In this document: in pieces, positions 1-11,554 of the stretch
Numbering within the stretch: the stretch's first letter is position 1
How the letters are laid out: every line of letters starts with the position of its first letter
NCBI RefSeq assembly: GCF_023856365.1
Contig: NC_064536.1
Span: forward strand, 38,308,776-38,372,775
Length of the DNA: 64,000 bases
Reading direction: 5' to 3'
Source of the DNA: Brienomyrus brachyistius
Taxonomy: Eukaryota > Chordata > Actinopteri > Osteoglossiformes > Mormyridae
Notes under the pieces: generated by a model
Database searches by the model: none
Seen by the model: the letters and a program-made list of their open reading frames with translations, nothing else
What the model was told of the DNA's origin: nothing
Position numbers and translations under genes: made by a program

Positions 1-930
1 GCACAATATTCAAAAAGTGCAAATACAAAATCACTAAGTGGTGTTTTACACTCCCACCAATCATGTCAAGATGAATGAACACAGTAGGCCTATATACCCA
101 AACTAAATGAATCATACATAATTATAAGAACTAAAGAACTATTTATTGCGCGAAAATAATGTGTGGTGTAAGAATAAAAATTATATAAATGTAATGGATT
201 GTGATGGTGTCAATATGTACATCTGACTCATGACTTCATTTTCAAGAAGCACAAAACTTTTAATTGTCCTTTCTACTACTGAGGTTTTGGATGGAAGATG
301 GTATTACTCTAATCCTCTCTGTTCTCCTTACTGTTAGGAAAAAAATGGTATAGAATAGGTATAATTTTGTTCTACAAGGTACAATCAGCATTAATGTACT
401 AATGTACAGAGTCTGTTTCTGTACCTTAAAAGGTACATTTACCTACAGCTAAGGCACAGCTGGCAGTCCCTTGAGAGTACAGTCCCACTGCCAAGGTATC
501 GTACCCTCAAAGGTCCAAATTGGTACTTTCTTTCAGAGATTGTACTTGCACTTTGACAGTCGAGCTAAGCCAGCGCTTGTGTATAACAGTTTCCACTACT
601 CACCCCAACTGCCACTGATTTTTGGGGGTGAGATCTTCTTTTATAAAAACTGCATCATTCACCTTCAAATGGCACCAGGTAACATGTCACTTCTGCTATG
701 TGGATATAATCAGAAGGTTCTCCTTCTTCCATTGACTCCAGAGACCCTATTTTGATGATTAAACACAAAACTAACAATTATGGACATGTCCAAATCCAAT
801 TTGCTATTTTTACGGTGAAAAAAAGTAGACCGCGCCAGTGAATGGTGCAAACAGGTTGTCCTAACTCTCCTAATTATTTAGAGGCGGTTTTGGGCAAAAC
901 AAGCAATAAACCACAGAGGCAAAGAGAAGA
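1..930. other. non-coding sequence, no gene seen
   Basis: This is AT-rich sequence without a recognisable exon or transposon protein. The one open frame of moderate size (471-755, +) has no domain-like pattern, no signal peptide and no splice context, so I read it as chance. Confidence 0.5.
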
Positions 931-934
931 CAGT

Positions 935-1062
935 AGAGTCAGCCAGTCCCTGAAGAAATTGGGGTTAAGGGTCTTGCTCAATGGCCCAAAAGTGAGATCA
1001 CTCTGCTAACCACGGGATTTGAACCAGCAACCTTCTGATTCCCAACCCACAGAGCTTTTCCA
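935..1062 (-). repeat. SINE fragment, antisense
   Basis: Read on the minus strand, this has the layout of a fish tRNA-derived SINE: a tRNA-like box with a GGTT-type B box near 1,020 and a conserved stretch about a few remaining cents-like motif (CTTGAGCAA-type word) near 970-990. It resembles the SINE at 35,355-35,505 in arrangement. Only part of the element is present. Confidence 0.35.
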
Positions 1063-1502
1063 TTTGGATTTAAAACAAAAAACAAACATGAAGCCCGTTT
1101 TGTTTTTCATTTCTGTTTTTCCTTTTTGCTGTTCTAATTTTAAATAGGAAAGAACGGCGCTTTATTCGATTTGGCTTTGAAACGGAACATTCAAAGAACG
1201 AACGATACACGGATTCTACAGGAGCACCACTGTTCCAGTGAAGCCTTTCGAGGTGAAGCGGGCGTGGCATGTAGCGGCGAGCATTTCCTCACTTTTTGGC
1301 ATCATTAGATCATTCGAGCAGTGCTGAAAGTGGTATAACGATGTCAGAAGATGGGAAAAACAGAAGTTTACTGCTGAATGGGTACGGCAGATGATTGTGT
1401 GTGTTTTTTTTTTATTATTTTGGGTTTTCAGTTCGCAAAATTTTTTATTCTAACAAATGCATGCCAAGATTACGCAACATACCTATAATTGGCCTCTTGT
1501 TT

Positions 1503-1622
1503 TCTACTGATACACAGAGATTAAAAGGTCCTTCTGCAGTGGTACTTTAAAAACTGTATAATACATAATAAAGACTGAAACAATGGCCTGAGAACAGACA
1601 CTCTGTATACAGCACACTGATC
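1503..1622 (+). repeat. cluster duplicon block with an unoccupied piggyBac TTAA site
   Basis: About 120 bp here match 6,070-6,190 and the two flanks of the piggyBac unit at 10,160-13,933. The TTAA in the ACTTTAAAAACTG context is the site that is interrupted at 10,160. This copy therefore shows the pre-insertion state. No gene is visible within it. Confidence 0.7.
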
Positions 1623-1639
1623 AGTGGGGGTGGGGTGGG

Positions 1640-1960
1640 ATTGTGTGTCTCTGAACTCCCCTATTTATCAGCTGTTGCTTCACATCTCAATGTTTAAGGG
1701 TTTGAATCTCGTTTCTGCTCTCTGTGTGTGGAGTTTGCATGTTCTCCATGTGCTGTGTGGGTTTCCTCCTACAGTCCAAAGACATGCAGTCAGGCTAAAT
1801 GGTGTCTCTAATAGAGAGTGTATGTCTATGTACCCTATGACTGACTGGCATCCTGTCCAGGATGTACTCCATCCCTGTGCCCTGTCCTGCCTGGGATAGG
1901 CTCCAAGCCCCACACCCCTGACCAGGAGGAGGGGTTAGAAGATAGATGGGGGGATGGCTG
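1640..1960 (+). repeat. SINE-like repeat, old copy
   Basis: The block holds the words GTGGAGTTTGCATGTTCTCC, a cluster of TTTCCTCC and CAGTCCAAA, then a CATCCTGTCC stretch. This is the same abundant family found at 14,630, 16,630, 53,234 and many other places in the window. It is diverged and lacks a clean tail. The small open frames on both strands are fragments of the repeat, not genes. Confidence 0.6.
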
Positions 1961-2700
1961 TAGTTTTATGTGTCTGTATGAATGGATTAAAAGATTAATT
2001 TTAAATGCCAGCATTACGATAAATGAGAAAAGGCCATGAGGTCCGTTTTGGTCTTTCCCATGATGCCCCCCATATGGGCTTGTAATCTGGAAAGAGGTGG
2101 CATCACAGTGATTTAACATTCTATGATGTCAATTGAACACTATAAGAGTTAACACTCACTGCACTCTGTAAAGTGTTAAATGTGACACTGATTGGTATGG
2201 ACACCTGTAAACACCATGCAGTGTTAATTTAACACTGGCACATTTGCTGTGTAGTTTATGATCAATCTGTATAATGCGACAAAAATCACAGAATTAAAAA
2301 CAAAATGTCTATTAATTGAGGCATTTTTCTTCCATATAGAGATTAATTGTTACAGAAGGTGTGCAGACTGGATGATGTGTCTGTAGGTGGTTTCAAAATG
2401 CAGCAAAGGCCAGTTTTACGATAATACTCTGTAATAACTGATCCAGTACTGCAATAAGTACATTATGATATATTAATAAAATAATTAATATCAACAATTC
2501 TCTGCCAGTTCCCTGGAACGTGAACACTTTGATCATAACACTAATTTATTATTCTGTATCCAACCAGCTGCTCTATGGAATATTTTACATTATATCAGTT
2601 TTAAAAGGCGATTTTCTTATAAGTCTTTAGTGCCTTACGGAACTGTTTTTTTTTTTTGTTTAATTTGTAAATTAACAGTTCATTCTACTGTTTCCACTGG
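1961..2700. other. non-coding flank of gene 1 remnant
   Basis: No exon is recognisable. The later part (from about 2,300) is related to 22,800-23,700 and 60,350-61,100, where it lies between the third Ig exon and the C-terminal exons of the other gene copies. By position it is a former intron. Confidence 0.45.
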
Positions 2701-2726
2701 TCTCCTTTTCTCTGCACATGATGAAG

Positions 2727-3762
2727 AAGGAGGGGATAATGAAAAACTGAGGTAAGCATTCAGCAGCATTTACAGTAGTGTGGGGGTCCAACTAGCAGCA
2801 TTTACCTGATCACACAGTGATGGGAAACTGTCATTTTAATTTTAAGAGAAAAAAATATTTTTTATTTTATTTTCTTAATAATAAACTTGAGATCCCATCC
2901 CATCCAGGGTGAGCCCTTGCCTTGTGCCCTGTGCTGCTGGGGAACAACTGCAGGCCTGTTTTTACTAAATAGTGTAACATGTTGTGTGATAATCTCTAGC
3001 TATTTTCATGCTCTTTGTTAATGTCTCCTGTTCCTCACATGTATCCTGTGTAATAGTACAGATGTGGCTGTACCGTGTTTCTATAAAGCATGTAAGACTT
3101 TACTGTTCACATCCACCCTCTTATTCAGCTCTTTGGTCCAGCTGGCTCTGTATGTAGGACTGAGCTGATCGGTGCTGCTGTCGATTATCAAGGTGGTTTT
3201 ACTTCAGTCAGAATAGATTCACTGTTTTGTTCTTCAGGTTTAAATGTGATACGTGTGACTGACAGACACACTGGTGTATTATATGTCTGACAGGTGGGAG
3301 CAGGTTCTGGATGCTGTACTGAAAGCTGGGACTGGTGTGTTTTATCTGATTTGCACCATCATCGCCATTCAGCTATGGTAAATGGTAAATGGACTGCATT
3401 TATATAGCGCTTTTCTACTCCTACGAGTACTAAAAAGCACTTTACATTTCATGCCTCACATTCACCCATCCACACACTCATTCACACTCCGGTGGCGGAG
3501 GCTGCCATGCAAGGTGCCAACCTGCTCACCGGGAGCAATTTGGGGTTCAGTGTCTTTCTCAAGGACACTTTGATGGGGTCAGGAGGAACCAGGGCTTGAA
3601 CATGCAACCCTCCAGTTGCCGAACGAGAGCACTACCTCCTGTGCCACCATCTCCTTTAGAGAGAGGGAACCAATCAGAGAGAAGCAGAGGGTCTCCCTGG
3701 ATCAGAGGAAGCTGGCAGAGGAGATGACCTTCATGGAGCAGAATGAGTCAGACGAGCTGTAA
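2727..3762 (+). pseudogene. CD300/CMRF35-like receptor, 3' end only, disrupted (gene 1)
   Basis: Two C-terminal exons of the same receptor type as gene 3 are present. The first (2,727-2,751) encodes GGDNEKLR and ends at a GTAAGC donor. The second starts at 3,294 after CAG and encodes WEQVLDAVLKAGTGVFYL and the rest of a hydrophobic segment. It is cut near 3,374 by a SINE-like insert, and the charged tail resumes near 3,655 and ends at TAA 3,760-3,762, with AATAAA directly after (3,763-3,768). Compared with 61,718-61,919 the insert replaces the codons just after the membrane segment. A homologue of the gene-2 transmembrane exon (about 3,055-3,180) lies between them with an in-frame TGA. No Ig exons for this copy are visible upstream. 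It cannot encode the family's usual tail and is a remnant. Confidence 0.8.
3375..3652 (+). mobile_element. SINE-like insertion inside gene 1 last exon
   Basis: About 280 bp begin with GGTAAATGGACTGCATTTAT and a TATAGCGCTTTTCTAC motif, typical of a very common fish interspersed repeat. It ends with a stretch of tRNA-like character near 3,600-3,650. The uninterrupted exon at 61,718-61,919 defines both edges and shows that a few codons were lost on insertion. Confidence 0.7.
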
Positions 3763-4020
3763 AATAAACGGTTATGCTAACTGCAGTGAGGCCTCTCTCA
3801 CTCGGCCCTGCTCAGTCTCTACAGTCATAGCATGAGAGTCAGTTAAACACAGAGGGGTTGATCTGCAGTGTTGGATTGTCTGCTGGGAACCTGTACAGAC
3901 ACTTATTGGCCACTTATTCACAAGCGCTTTGCTGCCACCTACTGGCTAATGTTTAATAATAGTTAACTAGTGAAGGTAAGACTGGATTTTATTAAATTGT
4001 CTCTTAATTCTGAAAAAATA
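3763..4020 (+). other. 3' flank of gene 1 remnant
   Basis: This is the counterpart of 61,920-62,178 downstream of gene 3. It begins with a polyadenylation-type AATAAA. It is non-coding. Confidence 0.5.
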
Positions 4021-4021
4021 T

Positions 4022-4545
4022 GGTACTATAGAAAAGTCTTGGGCCATCAAAGAAAATGTTTAATGCTATTTATCTGGGTTGTGTATATTTGCTCAGAACA
4101 AAAACACAATTATCATAAAAATATATGCAAATTAAAAGTAACACAATAAAAACTAACAAGAATTGAACTGATACCTTGTTGGATCACTAGATGAACCACG
4201 CTTTGGTTCCCAAACCTCTCCTCAGGGGCACCTCAGCCATTCCATGTATTTGTTAAATTTCACCACCAGCTCACTTAATTAATTGATTTAATGATTAAAC
4301 AAATGTTAATGATGTATTGATTAGCCTTAGGAGTTGTGTTAATGGTCAAGTCAAAAATATATGGGTGTATTAGATGGTTGGTGCAAATGTTTTGCTAACT
4401 TTAGAAGAGATTTTGAAATGACTGGGCTGCCACACTTTGACGGACATAATATTATAATTCTAGATCAAGATGAAGATCATTTGAACATCATTTTCTTTGA
4501 CGACCCAAGACTTTTGCTCAGTTTTGTATATGTCTTTTATACTGG
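4022..4545. mobile_element. Tc1/mariner-type MITE
   Basis: The ends form an imperfect inverted repeat. AAAAGTCTTGGGCCATCAAA lies near 4,032, and its reverse complement (TTTGACGACCCAAGACTTTT) near 4,496. The inner part carries no transposase. The same element sits at 62,178-62,700, so it predates the local duplication. An open frame across the right end (4,361-4,714) is kept in both copies only because the DNA is duplicated. Confidence 0.6.
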
Positions 4546-4724
4546 TCATTTTTTTGTTTTAATTCAATACATGATTAATAAATTGATACTTTACAAAACA
4601 ATTTGTATTTTTCTGAAGTTTGTAATTACTAAAAACAAATTTCACAAACTTAAATGGTTTGGGGTTTTAAGGTCACGCCTCCTTGTCAGAGCCCAGCAAT
4701 CAGAACTCTTTTAAAGAGTGATGT

Positions 4725-4995
4725 AATCAGGACCACCCACTTTTCCATCTTCGGTACAAATACACCAGCTTGTCTCTGCTAACAACAGCCTGTGCATATC
4801 AGATAAGGAGGAAACAGTATCACATACATATTGGCCAACATCAAATGAAAATGTAACACACGAAAACAGGACCGCCCACTTATCACTCTGCGTAAAATCA
4901 CACCAGCTTGTCTCAGCTGACAGCAGCCTCACATATCAGCTAAGGAGGAAGACGGTATATCAAAAGTAAAAAGAAAGACACCATCAAATGAAAAT
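4725..4995 (+). repeat. two-copy tandem repeat
   Basis: Two imperfect copies of about 130 bp follow each other. Each holds CACCAGCTTGTCTC, an AGCAGCCT or ACAGCCTG word, a TAAGGAGGAA word and CATCAAATGAAAAT. The same pair is found at 63,025-63,300. Function is unknown. It may be promoter-proximal or just repeat debris. Confidence 0.5.
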
Positions 4996-6065
4996 ATCCC
5001 TGTGTGATCTATTGGTTTCTGCTTTCACTCCCATTAAATGACAGTAAGTCTAGATGCTGTCCGTGGTGCTGAAAACCTGGATCAGTAAATTCCGAATAAA
5101 ACTTCTTTACCCGATTTAACTGTAACTCATGTAACTCACTTATTTTATTGGCAATGATGCTTTGTTGAGTCTAGAAAGGCGCAAAGTGGGTTACAGAAAA
5201 TTTAAATGAAGTAGTTTTACTTAAAAACCAAAAAGATTTGAACAATCAGTTCAACTTTGACTATAGTGCTTCACAAAAGTAAAATCCATCCAGTTAAATC
5301 TCTTTATCCCCAAGTCAAGAAGGAATCAAATGCAGAAGCACATTGTGGGAGATACAAGGTGCAGACACATTAAAAGCACTTTTTTGTGTGAACATTATAA
5401 AACAGATTGATACACATTAAGCAGTTTGTAACTTTACATCCAGACGTACATCAGTCAGAAAAAGCAGGCGATGACCAGCCCATCCAGCAGCTTCATCTCT
5501 GATTGTACAGAATCCCTTGTCAGGGTAACTTCTGAAGTCATGACTAAACTAATTTCCAGCTTTGCCTTCAGCTTCATCGGTTAGATTAAATTAGGAACTA
5601 AACTAAACTAGGAGGGAAATACAGTCAAGCTACTTAAGTGGGTGAATTTTGTTTATCCACTAGAGGGCAGCCACACAAAGATTCCCTTATAAATGGTTCT
5701 GATGCATCAGGAAAGCACTGTAGAGAGACCCAGGTATGCCAGTGAGGAACGGATAAAGAGCAGACGGATCCACCAACTAGCTGTAATATATAGTATTTTC
5801 ATTGAATTTAAACAAATTAATATAACAGTGTCAGAATGTCAGATCCATGTGACTTTTTATGATTGATGAACTTTGAAAGCCTGAATATAACTGAGGAGGC
5901 CCACGGACCCCATTATGTGTGAAACACCATTGTGGTGCTGAGAGAAACACAAACAGCTCTCAGTCTGACAGGACTGCTGATAAGACCCAGATGAAGTTTA
6001 TCACCTGACTTTGCCCCCCGCAGGACACCCCCACCCCTGTCATACAGACACCTTCCTAACGGACC
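4996..6065. other. non-coding, duplicated at 63,300-64,000
   Basis: No exon is recognised. The first 720 bp match the end of the window closely, which sets the minimum extent of the terminal duplicon. Confidence 0.5.
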
Positions 6066-6069
6066 TCTT

Positions 6070-6470
6070 GATTTGTACTGATCCACAGATATTAAAAGGA
6101 CCTACTGCAGTGACATTTTAAAACTGTATAAAACATAATAAAGACTGAAACAAAGGCCTGAGGTCAGACCCTCTGTATGCAGCACACAGTGTTTCTGCAG
6201 AGTCTCACACTCACATCCTGTTTCTGCTTTTCAGAATAAGTCTGATTTCACTGCTCTTTGCTCATTTGCAATATGAGGAAGTAACAGTTTAGAAAAGAAC
6301 TAGACTTATTTGATTCATTTGTTTGTAGTTTAAACTCTGTGAGCACGAATGATTCACTGTGAAGACCAGCTATCAATAATTTTGCTATGAAATCATGTTT
6401 CTAAAATGATAAGATTCTAAATGAAATCAAAATATTTATTCCTGGTAAGAGCAGGATAAAAGCAGCATCA
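6070..6470 (+). repeat. cluster duplicon block with unoccupied TTAA site
   Basis: This is another copy of the block at 1,503-1,622, extended rightward. The TTAA lies near 6,117 (ACATTTTAAAACTG). The right part resembles 13,934-14,400 and 51,040-51,360, which lie upstream of the first exons of genes 2 and 3. Confidence 0.6.
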
Positions 6471-6607
6471 AACTGTTTTCCTTTTTACAGACAAGAAATA
6501 GACAGAAAATGCATTAGTGCACAAACAGTTTATGAAAATCAAAGATAGATGGAAGATTTTAAAACATTTAAAACCCACAAATAGGGAGGCAGTGAGGTTA
6601 AGGAGAG

Positions 6608-6715
6608 TCAGGAAGTGAGTGTCAGTCTCCACAGATCTGAGGTCAGCGATACACACATAAGGCTCCTCTGATGCTCCTCTTCATCCTCTTCTTCACTGAT
6701 GGGCCTCCAGGGGAG
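6608..6715 (+). pseudogene. relic first exon of a receptor gene, donor lost
   Basis: The shared 5' block (GAAGTGAGTGTCAGTCTCCA, then CAGATCTG) is followed by an ATG and a hydrophobic stretch, MLLFILFFTDGPPG, which fits a signal peptide. The GTGAGA donor seen in the copies at 7.9 and 35.9 kb reads GGGAGG here, so the exon cannot splice normally. No Ig exon follows before the next relic. Confidence 0.6.
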
Positions 6716-7860
6716 GATCACTTACTCTGGGACTCCACCATTCAGCGTAGTTAAGATGAAGATACATTTTGCACAATATACTTACTACATCTGTATGTTT
6801 ATATTCATATTGTTCCATGAAGGTTGATCACTTCCCGATTATAGTCTGTGGTGGTAGCATGTTGACTGACTTATTTTAGAATTGACTGCAGTCTTCTTTG
6901 TGTCCACTATGTGGCAGCAGTATACAGGAAATATCTTATTCTGTCACAGCTGCTGGTGTGTGTAAAAATTCACATACTATGATAACAAGTAATTCTGCCT
7001 CCAACTGTTTGTCAGGGATCTGGGCAGGAATGAATTACATGCCGACTGTACATACAACAGAGATGGGCTCCTGGGAGAACTTTGCCAGAAGTTGAAACAC
7101 GACTTTAAGAATGACACTGATCCAGAAGTGGATAGTTTAGGTCCAGAAAGTAAAAATCCAGTTTTAGATGTTGTTTCAAACAACTAGTTGTGTAAAGTGC
7201 CACAGACACAGAGTACTCAGCTGGTTGGTTGAAACTAAATCTTGGTCTGGATTTTTACTTTCTAGACCTGAACTATCCACTGTTGCACTAACCTCCACCT
7301 TCTTGGGGGAGGGAGTCAGTCCAGACCAGGTCCCGCCCCCCAGCTAATAGGCTCCCTGGAAGCTGAAGGGTGTTCCAGCTAGACAGTGCTAAGTGATCTG
7401 AGTAATGGGGGGAGCACAGTCACAACAGAGGTGGATGTATCCCCCCCAGGAAGAAGTGATGGGTGTGGAGGGCTTACCTCATTATTAGTCACTGTTTCTC
7501 AGTGGTGCTATACTTTGTCTCTCTTGCTGACAGTTTCTTGCTGATGTAGAGCCCTGGGCACTGCTCTTCCTCCTCCTCTTCCTCCCCCCCTGCCCCCAGA
7601 CACCCTCCCTCCCGCAGTGACACACACCCCATGGCAGTGCTGCTGGCCTCCTCAGCACATGCAGGGCTGCCCTTAAAGAGCCACACATGCCCCAGCCAGT
7701 CACTGCTGTAAAGGTCGACGTTGGTCAGGTGGGCTGTGGTCTGTCAGTAGGTGACACAGAAGACAGCAGAACTCGTATCAGCCAATCAGAGAGGAGAAAG
7801 TGGATTTTTCATTGGACTGATGAATCACCGATAGAGACAGAGAAACAATGCAGATTTGGA

Positions 7861-7965
7861 GAATCAGGAAGTGAGTGTCAGTCTCCACAGATCTGAGGTC
7901 AGTGAGACACACATGAGGCTCCTCTGATGCTCCTCTTCATCCTCTGATGGGCCTCCAGGTGAGAA
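7861..7965 (+). pseudogene. relic first exon of a receptor gene, premature stop
   Basis: This has the same shared 5' block as genes 2 and 3. The start codon context gives MLLFIL followed at once by TGA, because 8 bp present in the 6.65-kb copy are missing. A good GTGAGA donor remains after CCTCCAG. The copy at 35,941 has the same deletion, so the lesion predates duplication of the block. Confidence 0.6.
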
Positions 7966-8150
7966 TCACTTACTTCAGGATGCTTATTTCTTCACTTCGT
8001 GTTTATAATGACTAACAGCAGATATCCCAGGAAAATGTATAAATTCATTATAATTTGACAGCACGTAGTTCAGCCCTTAACTGTGTATGAGCCTTTCAAT
8101 GGACGGACATCATATGGATTAATGTCGGGAAGGAGGTTATATTCAGAGTA

Positions 8151-8491
8151 CAGGCAGTCGCCAGGTTACAAACCAGGTCGGTTCCCAAAGTCAGTCTTTA
8201 AGGTGGATTTGTAGGAAAGTCAGAAAAGTAAATGCAGTACATGCAGTACATGATAATAATTATCATTATTATTACTGCTATACAGTAAAAAACAAACATA
8301 CAGTACTGTACTTCCAGCCAGCAAACTGCTGAAGCCATGCAATGATTTCAGGAGCGTCACTAATAGCCTGTCCGTTTGTTTTTACAAACCATTGTATTTA
8401 CCCCAAATTTTTTATATAAGAGGCTTCATGACAGCCCGATCGTAAGTATGAGCTGTCCATAAGTCGGCCTCCTTAACTCGGGGACTGCCTG
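8151..8491. mobile_element. pogo/Tigger-like MITE, copy 1
   Basis: The 341-bp element is flanked by TA on both sides. Its ends are CAGGCAGTCGCCAGGTTAC and the inverted partner CTTAACTCGGGGACTGCCTG. There is no transposase. The duplicated copy is at 36,165-36,498. Confidence 0.75.
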
Positions 8492-9458
8492 TAATGACTT
8501 CTGGGCTGACTGACTGATTTTAGAATTGATTGCAATCTTTTGTTTGTCCACTATGTGGTAGCAGTACACAGAAATGTTCTAATTCTATTATTACACTTGC
8601 ATGATGGACTGACAAAGTCTGCAGATATACTGACATATTGCAGTACCACCATATCTGTACCTGTAATCAAATCAGTCACAGTGAAAAAATCATTTGTGTT
8701 TTTATACACTGACACACATTTTTACAATGTGGTCTTATGGACAACATTGACTGCCATATATTACTAATACCCCTATCAGTGTGTGAACTTTTATATGCAA
8801 TACAATTTATAAATGTCATGATGAACCAAACAGGACTTAAAGCTGGAGGAGAAAAAGCAACAAAGACAAATCAAATAATTTTTCAAATGTTTATTGTTTT
8901 GCACAAAAAGTAGCAAAGGTGTTCATAAATAAAACAAAAATACACGAGACAAAATGAAAAGCAAACAAACGGCAGGACATGACAAACTTTCTGTGGTCAA
9001 TCATTTCGGTATGGGCACAGATCCTACTCAGTATTTGGAGGGGAGCGTCTGTAAAAGCACAAAAAAGGAACACGTTTGAACTACAGCACAGCTCCATTAC
9101 CTCTCTGTCTTAATAAAAAGCCCAATAAGCATCTTCCAGCTTGAATTGCCATTTTTATATGTCTTTAGTGTTAATGTCGTGTGAGCAGATTGAGTGACGG
9201 TCTCTGCAAGGGGTTTCAAACCCACACGCTTTCGCGTTCGGACACCTACACATGAGAAACTTTAAACATTACAAGCTAACGTTAGCTGGCTCACTGGAGA
9301 AGCTCTGCAATAAGGGGAAACGAGTCTAATTTACGCCGTTTAAGCTACCATTGGCTAACTAGCTAACAGCTACTATAACTCCAAAGTTTAACTGAGATGT
9401 CAAGAAAATCAGTTACTAGCATACTTGACATTGCAATATTTTGTCCGAGCCATTATAA

Positions 9459-9527
9459 TTATAAACCATATAATAAAATTTGAAATATGCACGCCAATAC
9501 GGCAAATAATAACCTTAACAACACCAT
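9459..9527 (-). other. short hydrophobic open frame (22 aa), unproven
   Basis: On the minus strand an ATG opens a 22-codon frame, MVLLRLLFAVLACIFQILL plus three residues, which is almost entirely hydrophobic and looks like a signal or membrane peptide. It lies just downstream (minus-strand sense) of a GC-richer stretch with an intact CRE. It could be a micropeptide, a first exon, or chance. I know no family it matches, and no downstream exon was found. Confidence 0.2.
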
Positions 9528-9580
9528 ATTCGCTGCAGCCTCCCGGATCCTTCTCTTCTGGGTCGTTTGAAGGGTGCGCG

Positions 9581-9588
9581 TGACGTCA
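9581..9588. promoter_or_regulatory. CRE palindrome TGACGTCA
   Basis: A perfect TGACGTCA lies in a locally CpG-rich stretch (9,540-9,640), unlike the surrounding AT-rich DNA. CREB/ATF factors bind this word. It is 54 bp upstream of the 22-codon frame on the minus strand. Its use as a promoter element is inference. Confidence 0.35.
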
Positions 9589-9599
9589 AACGCAGAGCG

Positions 9600-10158
9600 T
9601 GCTAATGACAGAGAGTGCGCGTGCTGCAGCTCGTACTGACTGGTAGCGACAAACGTCACAAATATTGCGACAAATGAAATACTTTGGTGTATGGCAGAGG
9701 TGCAGAGTTTTGACGGACTACAGTATCCAGGAACAACTAGATGCAAAACACAAGAAGTCCGAGATATTTGTTAAAATATGGGGCTACCTTCTTATACGTG
9801 CAGCACGATTCAGTTGTATTCGCTTAGTTGCTTACTGGATAAATCTATGAGCGCTGTGTGTCAGTGCACCCAAGACAACAACAGATAAGTCGCAAAATAA
9901 GGACAATCATGAGCTATGATATTCTATGCAGTAGTGTTGTTCTTCAACACAAAAGACAATGCATGTTGTGTTCAACACAGAAAGTAGCACGGTGATAACG
10001 AAAGCGTGTTCAGGCCTGAAACTTTAAGTGCAATGTGTGCGTTGATCTGAGAGGCAGTCATACTAAGCCACAGTGAGTACACCCACAGAGGCGATCCTAC
10101 TGGGCCTCTTGTTTTCGTATTGATCCACAGAAATTAAAAGGACCTAATGCAATGGCAC
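9600..10158. other. non-coding, no gene seen
   Basis: No coding pattern is seen. The last 60 bp are the left half of the duplicon block that is interrupted by the piggyBac unit. Confidence 0.4.
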
Positions 10159-10477
10159 TTTAACACTAGAACTGCCAAATCTACGCAAATTTGCGTAAAT
10201 TCCCTGGGCCTAACACCTACTAGCATCCCTGCTGAGAGTTTCTTGGGCCATTGTCCTCCTGCTTTTGTTGTGCAAACACACCCATTACCTGTGAGGCCTG
10301 GCACATTTGCATTTTTTTACTCAGAGCAGCTAAAATCCAAGGCAGGCTAAACCTCTGTGTGTGACATGGAAACCTTCACAAAAGTCTGCCATATCTATAC
10401 CAAATATCCCACATGCTGACTGACCTGCAAATATGAAAGACACACATTCACAAAATATATGGAAGCACAAGTCTGTT

Positions 10478-11554
10478 TTATTTATAAAAAAAATTGAGTG
10501 TTTCAAACTTTGCAGTGTTTGCAGACCCAGTGACCATCATCCCTGCATTTGGCGCAAGTGAATTTGTAACACTTTGCACTGGTAAACCTGCTGCGGTTTC
10601 TGTTGCAGTTCTCCTGTACCTGACACTGAGTTGTCCATACAAGTCCTGGCACAGCAGCAGCCTTCCTCTGTCCCCATAGCCTTTTGTGGCATAAATTGGC
10701 AATGGAGTTCCTTGGCTAGATGACTCAAAAATAATCTTCTTTTGCCTTCCCACCCTGTACATGCCTTGTACAGAACGTAGGAATTTGCCACCACCAGGTC
10801 CAGCATGTTGTAAAATACAGCTACTGGCCACCTGCATGTTGCTGCTCTTACGGAATACATGCGCGCCATTTGGTCCAACACATTTACACCACACTATAAC
10901 AGCAGAGAGAGAGAGAGTCATGAGTGTATTTGCTTTTTTTCTACCTTCTTTCTATATAGGCCTGTATAGTACATATCAGAAAACATTGTAGCACTGATGT
11001 AAAATTATACACACATTCACATACCTTCATGTGGTTATAGTCTGTTATCGTGTTGGGTTTCCTCTTTCTGCCTTCACAGATCGCCACATCTTGGTCCAAG
11101 GAACTCAGAACACATACAATCTTGTTTTTTTAGGTGCATAAATTGTCAAGGAGACACTGCCACTTCTAAGCACTGACGCGGAGAATTCCTCTTGCTGTGC
11201 AGTGTCCTTTGAAATTGGAGGAAGTTCATACCAAACTTTATTCCCTGTGCTCAGTAGTGTTGTTTTGCGCTGAAGCAGTCTGTGTGACAGTGCCAGTGAG
11301 GTGAAGAAATTGTCCGTTGTGACATTTCTCCCGTCATCCAGAAATGGCTCCATCAGACTCATGACCATGTTCTCTGCCAGCCTCTCCCTTTTCTGGTGAC
11401 TGGGGTCCTTTCCCAAGTTAGGGGACACGTTGCAGACGTATTTGGTCTCCAAATCCGTGGCCATCCAGAACTTGATCCCAAATTTGTCCGGCTTGGATGC
11501 GATATACCAAGTGACATGGAATGGATCCACATCTACTCCACGTTGTCTTTCCAC
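10478..11554 (-). pseudogene. piggyBac transposase, left arm, broken
   Basis: The minus strand from 11,554 encodes a middle region with [11 protein letters not shown] and TTDNFFTSLALSHRLL, hallmarks of the piggyBac DDE transposase (DDE_Tnp_1_7). After a frame break the C-terminal part follows (10,881 downward): DQMARMYSVRAATCRWPVAV, FYNMLDLV and a Cys-rich end near 10,500-10,620 of the zinc-finger type usual for this family. The N-terminal half is missing where the L2 element begins. At least two frameshifts separate the pieces. It was a cut-and-paste transposase and is no longer functional. Confidence 0.85.

Larger units (their letters stand above)
6880..9320 (+). repeat. segmental duplicon A, copy 1
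   Basis: This block matches 34,705-37,350 nearly end to end in the same orientation, with small differences. Copy 2 has an extra SINE (35,355-35,505), and copy 1 has about 25 extra bases near 9,228-9,250. It contains a dead first exon and a pogo-type MITE. The remainder (6,880-7,850 and 8,500-9,300) has no visible gene. Confidence 0.85.

Noticed and set aside
4361..4714. Open frame resembling one at 62,491-62,736
   Set aside because: The similarity is explained by duplication of the DNA, and the frame runs across a MITE end with inverted repeats.
4711..4932. Minus-strand frame also present at 63,048-63,236
   Set aside because: It comes from a two-copy tandem repeat in duplicated non-coding DNA. 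There is no domain pattern.
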